Source: Okapia johnstoni (lineage: Eukaryota; Chordata; Mammalia; Artiodactyla; Giraffidae). From it: a DNA stretch of 64,000 nucleotides. Below are positions 1-10,822 of this stretch, in pieces. The notes below the pieces were generated by a model. It made no database searches, was not told the DNA's origin, and saw only the letters and a program-made list of their open reading frames with translations. The DNA lies in contig CM044307.1 of the NCBI GenBank assembly GCA_024291935.2, positions 95,733,461 to 95,797,460 on the forward strand, read 5' to 3'. Within the stretch, counting starts at the first letter, position 1. Every line of letters begins with the position of its first letter. A program made the position numbers and the translations under genes.

Positions 1-527
1 AATAAATAATTCACAGAGGCAAAAATAAAAAGATAGTCAAACACAACTATATTCTAAATTTTAAAACAAATTTAAACATTAAAAATTCTTTTGTAACAAG
101 TAAATTTTGGCATACAAACATCATAAAAACGAATAAAGTTAGAAACACCTATTTTTAGCAAAACAGAACAGTCTAAGTCCTTACTACAAAACATTTCCTG
201 ATGAAATTTTTCCTATTTAATAACACCTGGATTAAATCACCTACTCCCCTTGTTCTAGAAAATACATTGTTCACACAGATATTCTAGAAAATTCATCTAA
301 ATATTGTCATCTGAACACTTATTGTCTCATTGTCTAAGATTCCACTTATACAATCCATTTCACATCCATGATCCATTTCACCATCAACATTAGAGTACTG
401 TTATCTGTCTGTTAGAATTTATCTTCCAATTCACCTAATAATTGTGAAACATCCTTCTCTGTCAATTTTCTTCTCTATGCTATTAAGGTTAGAAAATGAA
501 AAATTCTGATTTCTTGGTTGTGTTCAA
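1..527. other. AT-rich intergenic sequence, nothing recognised
   Basis: Neither strand shows a repeat family, exon-like ORF or regulatory cluster that I recognise. Confidence 0.5.
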
Positions 528-752
528 TAAAAGGTGGCTCAGAGGTAAAGAATCTGCCTGCAATGCAGGAGACACAGGAGACACGGATTCATTCCCTGGG
601 TCTGGAAGATCCCCTGGAGAAGGAAATGGCAGCCCACTCCAGTAATTTTGCATGTGCAATCCCATGGACAGAGGAACCTGGTGGGCTACACAGTCCATGG
701 AGTCACAACAGAGTTGGATGGATATGATTGAACAACTGAACAACAGCAACAG
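528..752 (+). mobile_element. Bov-tA SINE
   Basis: The tRNA-derived head (GGTAAAGAATCTGCCTGCAA-like) leads into the body motif CCCACTCCAGTA and the tail CCCATGGACAGAGGA. The copy is diverged and ends in a CAACAG-rich tail. Confidence 0.9.
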
Positions 753-897
753 CAAAAGCTAAAAGCAGGTTATAGAGATGGTATCTCCAGGTTTCTCTTA
801 TATCCTCTAGAAAGATAATGTAATAGTTGGGTGACAAAATAACTAAAGTGAAGGATGACAATAATTCCTTCACTATTATTTTGTCCTTCTAAGAGAA

Positions 898-1103
898 ACA
901 TGGACTTCCATTGTGGCTTAGCTGGTAAAGAATCCGCGTGCAACTCGGGAGACCTGGGCTCAATCCCTTGGTTGGGAAGATTCCTTGGTGAAGGGAACAG
1001 CTAGCTACCCACTCCGGTATTCTGGCCTGGAGAATTCCATGGACTGGAGAGTCCATGGGGTCGCAGAGTCAGGCAGGACTGAGCGACTTTCACTTTCAAG
1101 AGA
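898..1103 (+). mobile_element. Bov-tA SINE
   Basis: Diverged full-length copy running from the tRNA head (GACTTCCATTGTGGC) to the GAGCGACTTTCAC end. Confidence 0.9.
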
Positions 1104-1673
1104 AACGTAGCATAAGTAAACTTTTTCTTAAAGGGATATATAGTAAATATTTTAGGCTTTCAAGCCATATGGTCTCAGGTGCAACTACTCACTCAACTCT
1201 GCTATTTAAGCAAAAGCAGTTATATATAATACACACACATATGTGACTGAATTCTAATGCACCTTTTTTCACAAAAACACTGGTCTCAACTTCATGATTC
1301 TCATACCCCTACAGATCTAGATCATTCCATCATTCTTCTCTTTTTGTTTTTATATTTTAAAATTTAACTAGGAATAATTAATAACTATTGATGAAATAGT
1401 CCTTATAACGATGAAATATAAAAATGATAAAAAATAGAGAAAAACTGAGATCACCAAGATTCTATAATGTAGGTTAGATTTAGACATATGTCCAATGGAT
1501 CCATAAGACAGAATGAGCTTTATTCTATTTTAAAGAATTAAATTTTCACTTCATTCTCTGAGGAATCCTAAGACAAAAGCCTGTCAATTTGGCTAATAGT
1601 AATACTGAAAAATGAAATTGAATTCTAAAATTGGTGCAGTAGATCCTGGTGGTGTAAAAAGTATTAAGGATCT
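1104..1673. other. AT-rich intergenic sequence, nothing recognised
   Basis: No coding or repeat signal beyond low-complexity AT-rich sequence. Confidence 0.5.
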
Positions 1674-1680
1674 ACTATAT

Positions 1681-1988
1681 AAAGTGAAAGTCGCTCAGTT
1701 GTGTCCAACTCTTTGTGACCCCATGGACTATCCAGCCCATCGAATTCTCCAGGCCAGAATGCTGGAGTGAGTAGCCTTTCCCTCTCCGGGAGATCTTCCC
1801 AACCCAGGGATCGAACCCAGGCCTCTCGCATTGCAGGTGGATTCTTTACTTGCGGAGCCACAAGGGAAGCCCAAGAATACTGACGTGGGTAGCCTATCCC
1901 TTCTCCAGTGATCTTCCTGATCTAGGAACTGAATCAGGGTCTCCTGCATTGAAGGCAGATTTTTAACAACTGAGCTATCAGGGAAGCC
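1681..1988 (-). mobile_element. Bov-tA SINE with a second, partial head unit
   Basis: A reverse-strand copy at 1681-1873 is followed directly by a second tRNA-like head in the same orientation (about 1874-1988). Short CTATATA repeats flank the pair, suggesting a dimer inserted as one unit, or one SINE beside another. Confidence 0.85.
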
Positions 1989-4215
1989 CACTATATACAT
2001 TCCATTTGGCTAAGTGCCAGTGATGTTTGTATGTTTGTATTTTTCTACATCTATGTTTGTATTTTTCTACAAAATATAAGGCCTAGGTACTTAAAGCACA
2101 TGAGAACCACACAAGTCAGTAAGTAAGAGAAAAATGTTTAAGGGTTATGTTAGGAATTTATTCACAGCTGACTGAAATAAAATTTTAATAGCACTGGGAG
2201 CTGCCTAAGAAAATGTGTGGCACAAGTAGATGGTGATGTCCATAAGGAGTGAGGACTGGTGTAGTCAGGGTAAGAAAATGTAAGAATTAATTTTTAGCAA
2301 ATATAAAAAAGTGGGTCTAGAAGCAACTAATAGTCTCTGGCAATAGGGACAAATCAAACTGCTGGAAGTCCTTTGAGAACTGAAAACCAAAGAGAAGTTT
2401 CAGACAAACAAAGGAAAAAAAAAAGAGGTAATATAAAATGAGTTTAAGTCCAAAAAGAGAAACCAGAGTTACATTAATAATAATAATAATAATAAATCTT
2501 TACTTAATTTGTTAGTGATTCTGAGATACCCTCATGTTAGTACCTAAATTTGTTTTTATTTTTACCCTTACCAAGATATTTGCAAGAAAATTAATCTCTC
2601 ACTTGGTGGCAATTGCCAGATGCCTGTCTGTGGACTATAAGAAGTAAAGACATCCCACCCACCAGTCTAACAGCTTGACTTAAGAAAATATGAGACAGCT
2701 CTTGATGGGAAAAGATAAACAAAAACAAACCTAATGGACATTAGCAGTTAGGAAAAAGTATGCTCACTTAGTTACATGAAAACCTCTCTATGGCTTGAAA
2801 ACTAGAACTGTGTTCCAAAGAATTATGGAAAAAGAAAGAAACAATGCTTCACTGAACAATTTAAATTCAATTTGTTGGAAAACTTCTAAAAATAACATTA
2901 CTTTTAGGCAGTAAAAACTTTTCTGTGAAGTTCTGATTTTTAAAACTCTCAAAATACATTTCTAAATAAGTTTATGATCTTTTTGTGGAATGCATGGTTT
3001 ATTAATCTGAAATATACTCCTTTTAAAGTTCTAACATAAAAAAGATTAAAAAACACATTGTGTAGAGCATCACTTTATGAGTTTTAGCACCTTGTGTATA
3101 AGCAAAAAAAGTGTTTTTTTAATTTTTTGGTTTTGGTCCTAGTGACCATTGGACAGTTGCATTGCTACAACTGGCAATAACATTCTGATGCATTACATAT
3201 TAATGCTGACTGTAAAGTGTTTTACAAAATGTATTCTAGGACATAGTCATTACTGACAGTTTGAAATTAACAAGTACATATTAGAGATACTATTGTATAA
3301 CAGAGAGAAAATTTGAAGTTAGAAGATTTAACATCTAGTTCTAATTCTGCCAACAATTAGTTGGACAATTCATTTAACATCTCTGGCCTTAGTTGTTGTT
3401 GTTTTTTTAATCAGACTTTAATATATTATTATAAGTCCTTCCTTTTTCTGTTAGATTGGTTAAATAGAGAGCCATTGTTTTTCAGTAATTGCTACGTTTA
3501 GATGTTACTTTCTATTGGTTTACACTCATGTGTACTAGCAACCAAAAGACATGTTTTACTAATCAGGAGAGGCCCAAGCAACAGGTTACATAATAACAGA
3601 AACTCTTCATCAACCTTGAGGGTTATATTTCTGAAAAATTTTGTGCCTGACAAAACTAGAGTTAGCAAGTTCAAGATCTCCTAAAGTACATACGTTAGCA
3701 GGGAAGAAATAAATCAATATTACTGTCCTTAAATATATCTAAAAAATGAAGGTAACAGAAGTTCCAGAAGGCACCTATTAAAAACAAACAAACAAAAAAA
3801 ACCTAATATGTCAGCATGGCAAACTTACTCTGGTAGATAAACTTCCTTCATTATCATCTTCACTTTCAAGCAACATTGCTACAGGGTCCTAATCTGTTAA
3901 GTCACATTATTACCATGATCAAGGTATAATTAGGGAAATTCCATATCTTTAAAGATATTTTTATTATACTCATCTTAGATTGAAATGGAATGCCTTTGAA
4001 CTTGTGTGCAATAACCTTTTATTCTCAAGATTTTCTGTTGCAGATGAGACACAGTTAGTAAAGGCAATATACAACACTGGATTAGATCTAGGGGGAAAAA
4101 TGCTATAAAGGGTATTATTAGCACATTTGACAATATTTGAATATGGATTTTATTTTAGACTTAAAACAGTAGTCATTCCTAAACAAGTCAACATCCTAAA
4201 TTTGATCATTGTATT
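1989..4215. other. Intergenic sequence with a (TAA)n tract and a MIR relic
   Basis: A TAA trinucleotide run lies at 2474-2497. A MIR-like block lies at about 3300-3395, reading roughly as the 'uncompleted sentence' typical of MIR (tctagttctaattctgcca). Otherwise nothing is recognised. Confidence 0.45.
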
Positions 4216-4565
4216 GTGGAGAAGGCAACGGCACCCCACTCCAGTACTCTAGCCTGGAAAATCCCATGGATGGAGAGTAGCCTGGTAGGCTACAGTCCAT
4301 GGGGTCGCAAAGAGTCTGACACGACTGAGCGACTTCACTTTCTTCCTTTCCCTGATAGCTCAGTTGGTAAAGAACCTGCCTGACAACGCAGGATATATGA
4401 GATGAAGGTTCGATCTCTGGGCCAGGAAGATCCCTTGGAGGAGAGCATGGCAACCCACTCCAGTATTCTTGCCTGGAGAATCCCCATGAACAGATGACCC
4501 TGTGGGTTATGGTCTGTAGGATCAAAAAGAGTCCGGCACGACTGAAGCAACTTAGCATGCACGCA
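4216..4565 (+). mobile_element. BovA2-type unit joined to a Bov-tA SINE
   Basis: A BovA-like segment (4216-4345, from GGAGAAGGCAACGGCACC to GAGCGACTTCACTTTC) is followed head to tail by a complete Bov-tA (4346-4565). Both are in + orientation. Confidence 0.85.
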
Positions 4566-6689
4566 AGGCATGATGTCTGCAATGTACTGACGAAATAGAT
4601 TAGGAAAAATAATAGCTCAGAGTAGTTTGTGATTAGGAAACTTCAGTGAGGAGGGGACAGCAGCAGCAGTAAGGTAAGGAGGTAAAGCAGCAGAGAGAGA
4701 AAGTAAAAGGAGAAAAATGTTAATTAAACTTGAGTGAAGAGTAGTTATATAGAAATTATTTGTAATAGCCTCACGACACTTCTGAAGTTTGAAATTCTAT
4801 TAAATAAGTTTTTTTTAAAATCTCTGTTAATTGTTGCCATATCACAATGGTATTGCCTAGTCAGAAATTATCTTCATTGTTTGAGTTTACATTTTTCTGA
4901 GCCCATCCTTATATTTACATATAAGGTAAACAAATAGCCTTTTCTGCACTACCAGGCAGACTCTCACAAAGGGAGAGGCCAGCAATAATTATTTTTATTT
5001 AAGAAATAGTTTATAATCTTCAAGGGCAGTGTCATAAACACTTGCAAAATATGTGTAACATTTGCCTGTACATGCACATATGTGGAAATAATTCCAGAGA
5101 GCCTTTTCACATAGTTCAAACTGATGCTGACCAATTAATCTATCAAAAGATCATTTTTTAAAGAAAGACTGTTATGCTAAATATTAAAATTGTTATTTCA
5201 CATTAGCATACTATACTGCTTACTAACTGGAGTTAGCTCAGGATTACAGTTTTTTTGTTGTTTTTTTTTTCTTAGTAGATAGTAAACCATAGTTGCGATA
5301 AATGCCAAAACTCACTAAGTCAGCTTGATATCACAGTTCAGTAGGGCAGATTAAAATCATAAATTTATTTTTGACATTGCAATTTTAGCATGACACTGTT
5401 ATCTAGTATCAAATTTCAGCATCTTAGAATCTCATGCAAGGCATGATAATCAGGTTTTTAATGCAAATCCTGAAAAATGGATTTCAGAGGATGAATTTGA
5501 AACTTCAAGCTGGTCATGCCTGGAAGGACATGTGAATGTTTACAGTTGAGTTATGACACACATATGTTTCTTTCAGAAAATTATAGACAAAAAGGTATCA
5601 TACTATATAGTTTATTCCTGACATAAAGCATGGTCCTGTTAATAAAAGAAGACAATATGGTCAAATGTTACCTCTCTCTCCGATTTACTCTTCAATTACC
5701 TTAAAAACCTAGGTAGGTACGGAAAAGCAAGTGAAGTTTTAACTAATATTTTATAGGTGAAAATGGATTTGATAGGAGTCACAATATTTTCAACTAAAAA
5801 TGACCGTGTACAGGCTACATCTCCAGATGTTAGGCAAGATAATGACAACACCCACTTGGTGCTCTGAAGACAAATAATGCTCTTAACCCAAAGATCGTGC
5901 GGTGCTTCAAGATGCCCTAGGTAGTTGAACAGATTAGTCTGTGGTAAGAAAACACCCAGGATCCAATGTTCGAACTTTGTAACCAATAAAGAAGAATTGA
6001 CTTGACTCTTAATTTGGTGAAACCTATTTCCTCAGAATACTTGAACCACAGAAATTTAGTTTTAAAAGGACCAGTTAGAAACCTAAGTCCAGCTGCCTAT
6101 TTTTCACAAATGTGAATTCACCTTCTGACCAAACGTCATCTGATAAGTTAGAGGCAGAAAAAGGACAGCAACTCAGGTCTTTTGGCTCCCAGGTGTATCC
6201 CTGAGTGCACTCTACTGTGTCACTATTTTGTTTTATGTGAACACACACAAAAAAGCATGGAATTTCAGTCTCTAAGAGAAACCTTTAAATAATTTAAAAC
6301 ATGCTCTTCTTTGCAAGAGCTGATTCTCTCAGGGCATATATTATGATTATTGAATGGCAAAAAAATAATCAAAGACAATTAAATTTCAAAATATTTTTAT
6401 TTCCCTTAATTTGTACACTAAATATTTTAATCATATATGATGTATATATTCTTTGAAGATCACTCATTTATGAAGAATCAAATCCCTGTTACTTGCTTTG
6501 TATTGAGAAAAATGATTTAGATAATGGAGAGTTTCTACTTTTAAAAATATTTGTATACCAAAGGCTTAAATGCCTTCAACCCTATTAATTGGAATGGAAC
6601 GAAGTTCTTTCTAATTTCTTTTTTGTGACATGTCCCTAATTTAACATTAAGAATTTCAGTACATTTTAACAAGACGTAAGGGAATTTTA
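4566..6689. other. Intergenic sequence, nothing clearly recognised
   Basis: A 96-codon reverse ORF at 5696-5986 has no recognisable domain and no flanking splice signals worth noting. A faint MIR-like stretch may lie near 6060-6200. Confidence 0.4.
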
Positions 6690-6912
6690 GGGGCTTCCCA
6701 GGTGGCGCTAGTGGTAAAGAACCCACCTGCCAGTGCAGGAGATGTAAGAGACACGAGCTTGGGAAGATCTCCTGGAGAAAGGCATGGCAACCCAGTCCAA
6801 TATTCTTGCCTGGAGAATCCCATGGACAGAGGAGCCTGGTGGGCTACAGTCCATAGCTTCGCAAAGAGTTGAATACGACTGAAGCGACTTAGCAGGCAGG
6901 CAGGCAAGCAAG
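6690..6912 (+). mobile_element. Bov-tA SINE
   Basis: Near-complete copy with GGGCTTCCCAGGTGGC head and a tail that degenerates into a CAGG tandem run (about 6891-6912). Confidence 0.92.
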
Positions 6913-7101
6913 GCAATTTTAAATGATACAAGTAGAAGGAGGTGACAAGGTGGTAATGAGCGTAAGTGCAAATTTTCAGTGTCATAAGAGTGTTCTTTTT
7001 CTAAGAGTAAATATAATAAAATACTGACAAGAAATATAAATCTAGTCCCAGTCCTGATTATTTGTATTCTAATTAATACGATGGTCTCACATATGTTCTG
7101 A

Positions 7102-7374
7102 GTGGAGAAGGCAACGGCACCCCACCCCAGCACTCTTGCCTGGAAAATCCCATGGACGGAGGAGCCTGGTAGGCTGCAGTCAATGGGGTCGCGAAAAGTC
7201 GGACACGACTGAGAGACTTCACTTCCACTTTTCACTTTCATGTATTGGAGAAGGAAAGGGCAACCCACTCCAGTGTTCTTGCTTGGAGAATCCCAGGGAC
7301 GGGGGAGCATGGTGGGCTGCCATCTATTGAGTCGCACAGAGTCTGACACGACTGAAGCGACTTAGCAGCAGCTG
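7102..7374 (+). mobile_element. BovA2-type dimeric SINE with 12-bp TSD
   Basis: Two related body units are joined by TTCACTTTCATG and end in an AGC-rich tail. The 12-bp direct repeat CATATGTTCTGA lies at 7090-7101 and 7375-7386, so the insertion boundaries are exact. Confidence 0.93.
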
Positions 7375-7597
7375 CATATGTTCTGAATAAACTTTAATTT
7401 TTCATTAAATAAATTGAGAATTTGAGTTCTTTTACAATATAAGGAGGATTTAAGAGGCAGAAAAACAATCACTTCTTCTGTCAAAATCAAGTATGCAAAG
7501 GTTATCACAATAATTCGGTGAGACAAATTATCTGGGAGTAAAACAATATGAAGAATAGTTGTCCACAATCAAGCTCTTTTCATTACTTGTTACCCAA

Positions 7598-7743
7598 GTG
7601 TAGTTCAGGAACCAACAGCATCAAAGTATGTTAGAAATGCAGAAACCCAGGTACTACTTCAGAACTAATGAATCATAATCTATATTTTAAAAGGATCTCT
7701 GAGTGGTTTATATACACATGAAGATTTTCTGAGAATCATTGAT
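7598..7743 (+). mobile_element. MER5A-like hAT DNA transposon relic
   Basis: Order and wording match MER5A: 'accaacagcatcaa', 'ttagaaatgcaga', 'aatcataatctatatttta' and 'tgagaatcattga'. Old and diverged. Confidence 0.55.
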
Positions 7744-7849
7744 TTAAATGAAATTTGGAGAAAGCATGGAACAGGAGTGAGTGGAAATGATTGTATTTAT
7801 ATCTGTATTTTCTTACCTAAGTAGGCATGTAATTGGTAGGTAAACAATA

Positions 7850-8010
7850 TTATATACTATTTGTCAGACACTTTGTGACGACTTTTAAATTCATTGTCAA
7901 GTTTAAATCTCACCACAACCTTGTATGATGAAAATGTTATTGATATTTTACAATGAGAAAACTGTGATTTACAGAAGTTAAGTAGATAAGGCAAGTTCAC
8001 AAAATTAGTA
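7850..8010 (+). mobile_element. MIR SINE relic
   Basis: MIR core features are present: 'tctcaccacaacctt', then 'acaatgagaaaactg', then 'gttaagta...aggc'. Strongly diverged. Confidence 0.5.
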
Positions 8011-8699
8011 ACTGGTAGAAGGGAGGCCATCTGACTCAAGAATGTATGCACCTAATCGTTATATTTTATGGCTTAGCACTTCATATGCAGATTCCAACTT
8101 ATATCAAAACATGGTACCAATTTATGAATGACAAATGTATAAATTGCACAAAGGCTACAATGGAAAAAAATTACATCCTAGATAAAGAAAATAATTTTTG
8201 TCATGCATGGGTCTTAAATAGCTTAGGCTTTCAAAATCCTCTGCATCTGCCAATTTGTGTTTTTTAAGGTGATAGAATACACAATCAGAAAATCTGGATG
8301 GGGACAAGTACCAGCTAAACACTCATCAACTGATTTTAAACTAGTACTTAACCCTCTGCTCATAAAAATATAGAGTGTGATTCTATGAATGAATTCTAAA
8401 ACTATTTAGCAGTATTCTGATGATTATATACATTAGAAAATCCTTATTTGTAACTGTCTGGTAAGATACATATCTATATTTTCCTTTATTCTAGAAAGAG
8501 AATTATAGAATCAGACAGATACAAATAGATAATTTTAAAGTTTTTGTTTCTTTGGCTACAGCTGTATTTTGATAAAGTATAAAGGTACAAGATGCCACTC
8601 TATTTCACAGTGATGAGTGGGTGGGGTAGGTACAAAAGATTAACAAGATACAGGAAAATGTTCTTATAATATATTCAAGTTCATAACTAATATGATTAA

Positions 8700-8855
8700 A
8701 TGAGCTGACACTTATTGAATACTTGCTTACATATAAGAAACTGTCACAAGAAGATTTTTTTTAACTATCATTTAATTTGAACTGTGAAATAGGAACTAGC
8801 TTTATTCCGATGAGGAAACGGGATTGTTAAATGTTGGACCTAAGATTTAAACCCA
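8700..8855 (+). mobile_element. MIR SINE relic
   Basis: Pattern 'acttattgaatacttgctt' followed by 'gatgaggaaacggga', as in MIR. Confidence 0.5.
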
Positions 8856-8859
8856 GATA

Positions 8860-9072
8860 GGGCTTCTCTGGTGGCTCATATGGTAAAGAATCTGCCTGCA
8901 ATGCAGTTCAGGGTTTGATCCTTGGGTTGGAAAGCTCCCCTGGAAAAGGGCATGGCAACTCACTTCAGTATTCTTAACTGGAGAATCCCATGGACAGAGG
9001 AGACTGGCAGGCTACAGTCCATGTCATTGGCAAGAGTTTGACAGGACTGAGCCACGAATACTTTCACTTTTC
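8860..9072 (+). mobile_element. Bov-tA SINE
   Basis: GGGCTTCTCTGGTGGCTC head with a small deletion after CAATGCAG, and a normal body and tail. Confidence 0.92.
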
Positions 9073-9667
9073 CTACTGGTTCAAGATCCCATTATTTCAT
9101 GCTGTAGAATTTTAGGAAAGGCTTCCTTTACCTTCCCTCCCAGTATTTAACTTTAAGGTAGATCAAGTTTCCTCCCTCTTCAAGAGAATATTCATAATTT
9201 TCTCTTTGGATTATTTTAGAGATATATATGAGATCTACTTATAATCACTGGCTTAATGGTCTTATAAATGAGATAAATGCCTTAGTTTCACGTGATCAAT
9301 ATATACGAATTATGTTTTTAGTACTGAAAGATAAAAATTATACTGTAATTTGCTTCCTTGCACCATCTAGTGGATTTAAATGACAACTGCGGCAGTGGTA
9401 TAAATAATTATAAGTCAATTACATGTCAGATTTTCAAACATCCGGAGAACAAATGCTAAAACTGTACTTCAGCTCATACCACAAACATGGACACAGCTGT
9501 CATCTGTCTTTTTTAAGGGGGAATTAATCAAGCATGGGCGCTGAATTCAATAGCGAATGTTTAAATTTGTAAACAAAATAACATAAAATAGCATCTTTTT
9601 ACCATTACAGATAATGAAAGTCTAACATATTTTAGTTTCTTCCTACCCATTTCCCTGAACTCCAAGG
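9073..9667. other. AT-rich sequence upstream of the ATXN7L3B CpG island
   Basis: No repeat or divergent gene is evident. The boundary with the GC-rich island at about 9668 is sharp. A divergent non-coding transcript from the island is possible but cannot be seen in the sequence. Confidence 0.4.
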
Positions 9668-10080
9668 CTTCTCAGGCACCTGCGCGCAGCGACCAGCGCG
9701 GCGAGTCTGCGCGCGGCCCGGGCGCAGGCGAGCTGAGGAGCGGAAGTGGGGAGGCGGGGCTAAGCCGGGACCCGCGAGCGGAAGAGGCCGGGGCGGCGGA
9801 GAGCGGCACCCACAGCGTTTGGCGGCGGTGAGTGCCGGCCTGCCCGAGCTGCAAGTCCCAGACCCGGGGAAACGCCAGCAAAAACGGAAGGACCTGGGAT
9901 TCCGGAGCGGTCGCCGCTGACTGCTGCTCCCCTGCCATCGCCGCGGTGGAGGCTTCCGCACTCGCCGCTGAAGACGCGGCCCTGACAGGCCTAAAGGCCT
10001 AGGCGCGGCCCTCCGAGCCCGACGTGTTGCCGCCGGTGCAGCTGTGAGTAATCCGAGCGCCCCTTCCACAGTCGTTTACA
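9668..10080 (+). promoter_or_regulatory. ATXN7L3B: CpG-island promoter and 5' UTR of ATXN7L3B
   Basis: The sequence changes abruptly from AT-rich to GC-rich near 9668. By hand count about fifty CpG dinucleotides lie in roughly 410 bases, while flanking DNA is CpG-poor. A GC box (GGCGGGGC, 9753-9760) and an ETS-like site (CGGAAGTG, 9741-9748) are visible, with further GCGC-rich motifs near 9680-9730 that could bind NRF1. I see no TATA box. There is no ATG anywhere in the island before the coding start at 10088. Two splice-donor-like GTGAGT motifs lie at 9828 and 10044, and an acceptor-like stretch ends in TTTACAG at 10081. Retention of CpGs implies the island is unmethylated in the germ line, as expected of an active promoter. 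The transcription start cannot be placed exactly. Confidence 0.8.
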
Positions 10081-10087
10081 GATTAAA

Positions 10088-10381
10088 ATGGAGGAAATTT
10101 CCTTGGCTAACCTGGATACTAACAAGCTGGAGGCCATCGCTCAGGAGATATACGTAGACCTGATAGAGGATTCTTGTTTGGGCTTCTGCTTTGAGGTGCA
10201 CCGGGCAGTCAAGTGTGGCTACTTCTACCTGGAATTCGCAGAGACTGGTAACGTGAAGGATTTTGGCATTCAGCCAGTTGAAGATAAAGGAGCGTGTCGC
10301 CTCCCGCTCTGCTCCCTTCCTGGAGAATCTGGGAATGGGCCTGATCAGCAGCTGCAACGCTCACCTCCGGAGTTCCAGTAG
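10088..10381 (+). CDS. ATXN7L3B: Ataxin-7-like protein 3B (97 aa, single exon, intact)
   Basis: This is an intact 97-codon ORF starting [17 protein letters not shown] and ending QRSPPEFQ, then TAG. I recognise it as ATXN7L3B; the length equals the known mammalian protein. Residues 1 to about 60 match the N-terminus of ATXN7L3, the helical segment that binds ENY2 in the SAGA deubiquitinase module (USP22, ATXN7, ENY2). In published work ATXN7L3B is a mainly cytoplasmic protein that competes for ENY2 and so limits nuclear H2B deubiquitination. The C-terminal part, from about residue 68, does not resemble ATXN7L3 in frame and lacks its Sgf11-type zinc finger. The start is the first ATG after the CpG island, with A at -3 and G at +4, a strong Kozak context. 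No intron interrupts it and no other gene is nearby. The long antisense ORFs over it are shadows of its base composition. Confidence 0.95.
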   Translation: MEEISLANLDTNKLEAIAQEIYVDLIEDSCLGFCFEVHRAVKCGYFYLEFAETGNVKDFGIQPVEDKGACRLPLCSLPGESGNGPDQQLQRSPPEFQ

Positions 10382-10822
10382 CCGCCACGTGAGAGTCTGA
10401 GGGGGACCAGGACAAGGACATAGACCAGTCCTGTGGTTTTCAGAAGTTAGGTAGCCAAGTAGAAAAAAAAAAAAATCAGACAAAAGTCCCAATTCCCATT
10501 GAAGATCCTACCCTTTAAAAACCCGAAGTGGAGAATTTAGGAATTCAGATCCCTGTATAAGTGTATGACGTTGGGTCAGCTTTGAAATCCTGAACAGGAG
10601 GAGCTGTACTATGGATCCAGCTCGCCATGCTGCGGTTGATTGCTAGTGCGCAAGAACCCTGTACTGTCCCCAGTGCGCAGGTGAGCAGCTGTGCACCCAG
10701 CATATAAAGCTCTTTGGTTCCTCAGCCTTTCTGTGTGCCTGATGTCAAGGGCTTTCTGGGTAACTGACAGTTCGGACATAACTGATGGACAGGCCTTTAT
10801 CGATGGGCCGCAGTGGGACAAC
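10287..10822 (+). pseudogene. Decayed remainder of the ATXN7L3 coding region, out of frame and in the 3' UTR
   Basis: Downstream of about codon 67, fragments resembling ATXN7L3 appear in its order but in changing frames. At 10287-10370, one base out of the ATXN7L3B frame, the reading [14 protein letters not shown] resembles the Sgf11 zinc-finger segment with its first cysteine pair deleted. From 10393 an acidic run (ESEGDQDKDIDQ) leads to a lysine run encoded by the A-tract at 10462-10474. From 10485 there is SPNSH, a stop, then RSYPLK and SGEFRNSDP. From 10598 there is EELYYGSSSPCCG. From 10647 there is CARTLYCPQCAGEQ, resembling the SCA7-type zinc-binding segment. From 10769 there is SSDITDGQAFIDGPQW. 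Stops and frame changes show that this part is not translated as one protein. The parental sequence is remembered, not aligned. Confidence 0.75.

Noticed and set aside
528..752. Possible tRNA genes at SINE heads, here and elsewhere
   Set aside because: The A- and B-box-like sequences belong to tRNA-derived SINEs. No cloverleaf with an anticodon arm can be drawn.
5696..5986. 96-codon reverse ORF as a gene
   Set aside because: No domain, no splice or promoter signals, and a length within chance for AT-rich DNA of this size.
6708..7349. 213-codon reverse ORF
   Set aside because: It runs across two Bov-tA/BovA2 SINEs and reads the typical SINE-derived peptide phrases. It is not a gene.
9632..10069. 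145-codon reverse ORF across the CpG island (and an 88-codon one within it)
   Set aside because: Stop codons are rare in GC-rich DNA, the peptide is low-complexity Arg/Pro/Ala, and it is antisense to the promoter of ATXN7L3B. No domain.
10076..10357. 93-codon ORF antisense to ATXN7L3B
   Set aside because: Shadow of the well-supported + strand coding region.
9668..10381. Treating the ATXN7L3B locus as a dead processed pseudogene
   Set aside because: The ORF has the expected 97 codons with no stop or frameshift, the start context is strong and the CpG island is retained. The known gene is itself single-exon.
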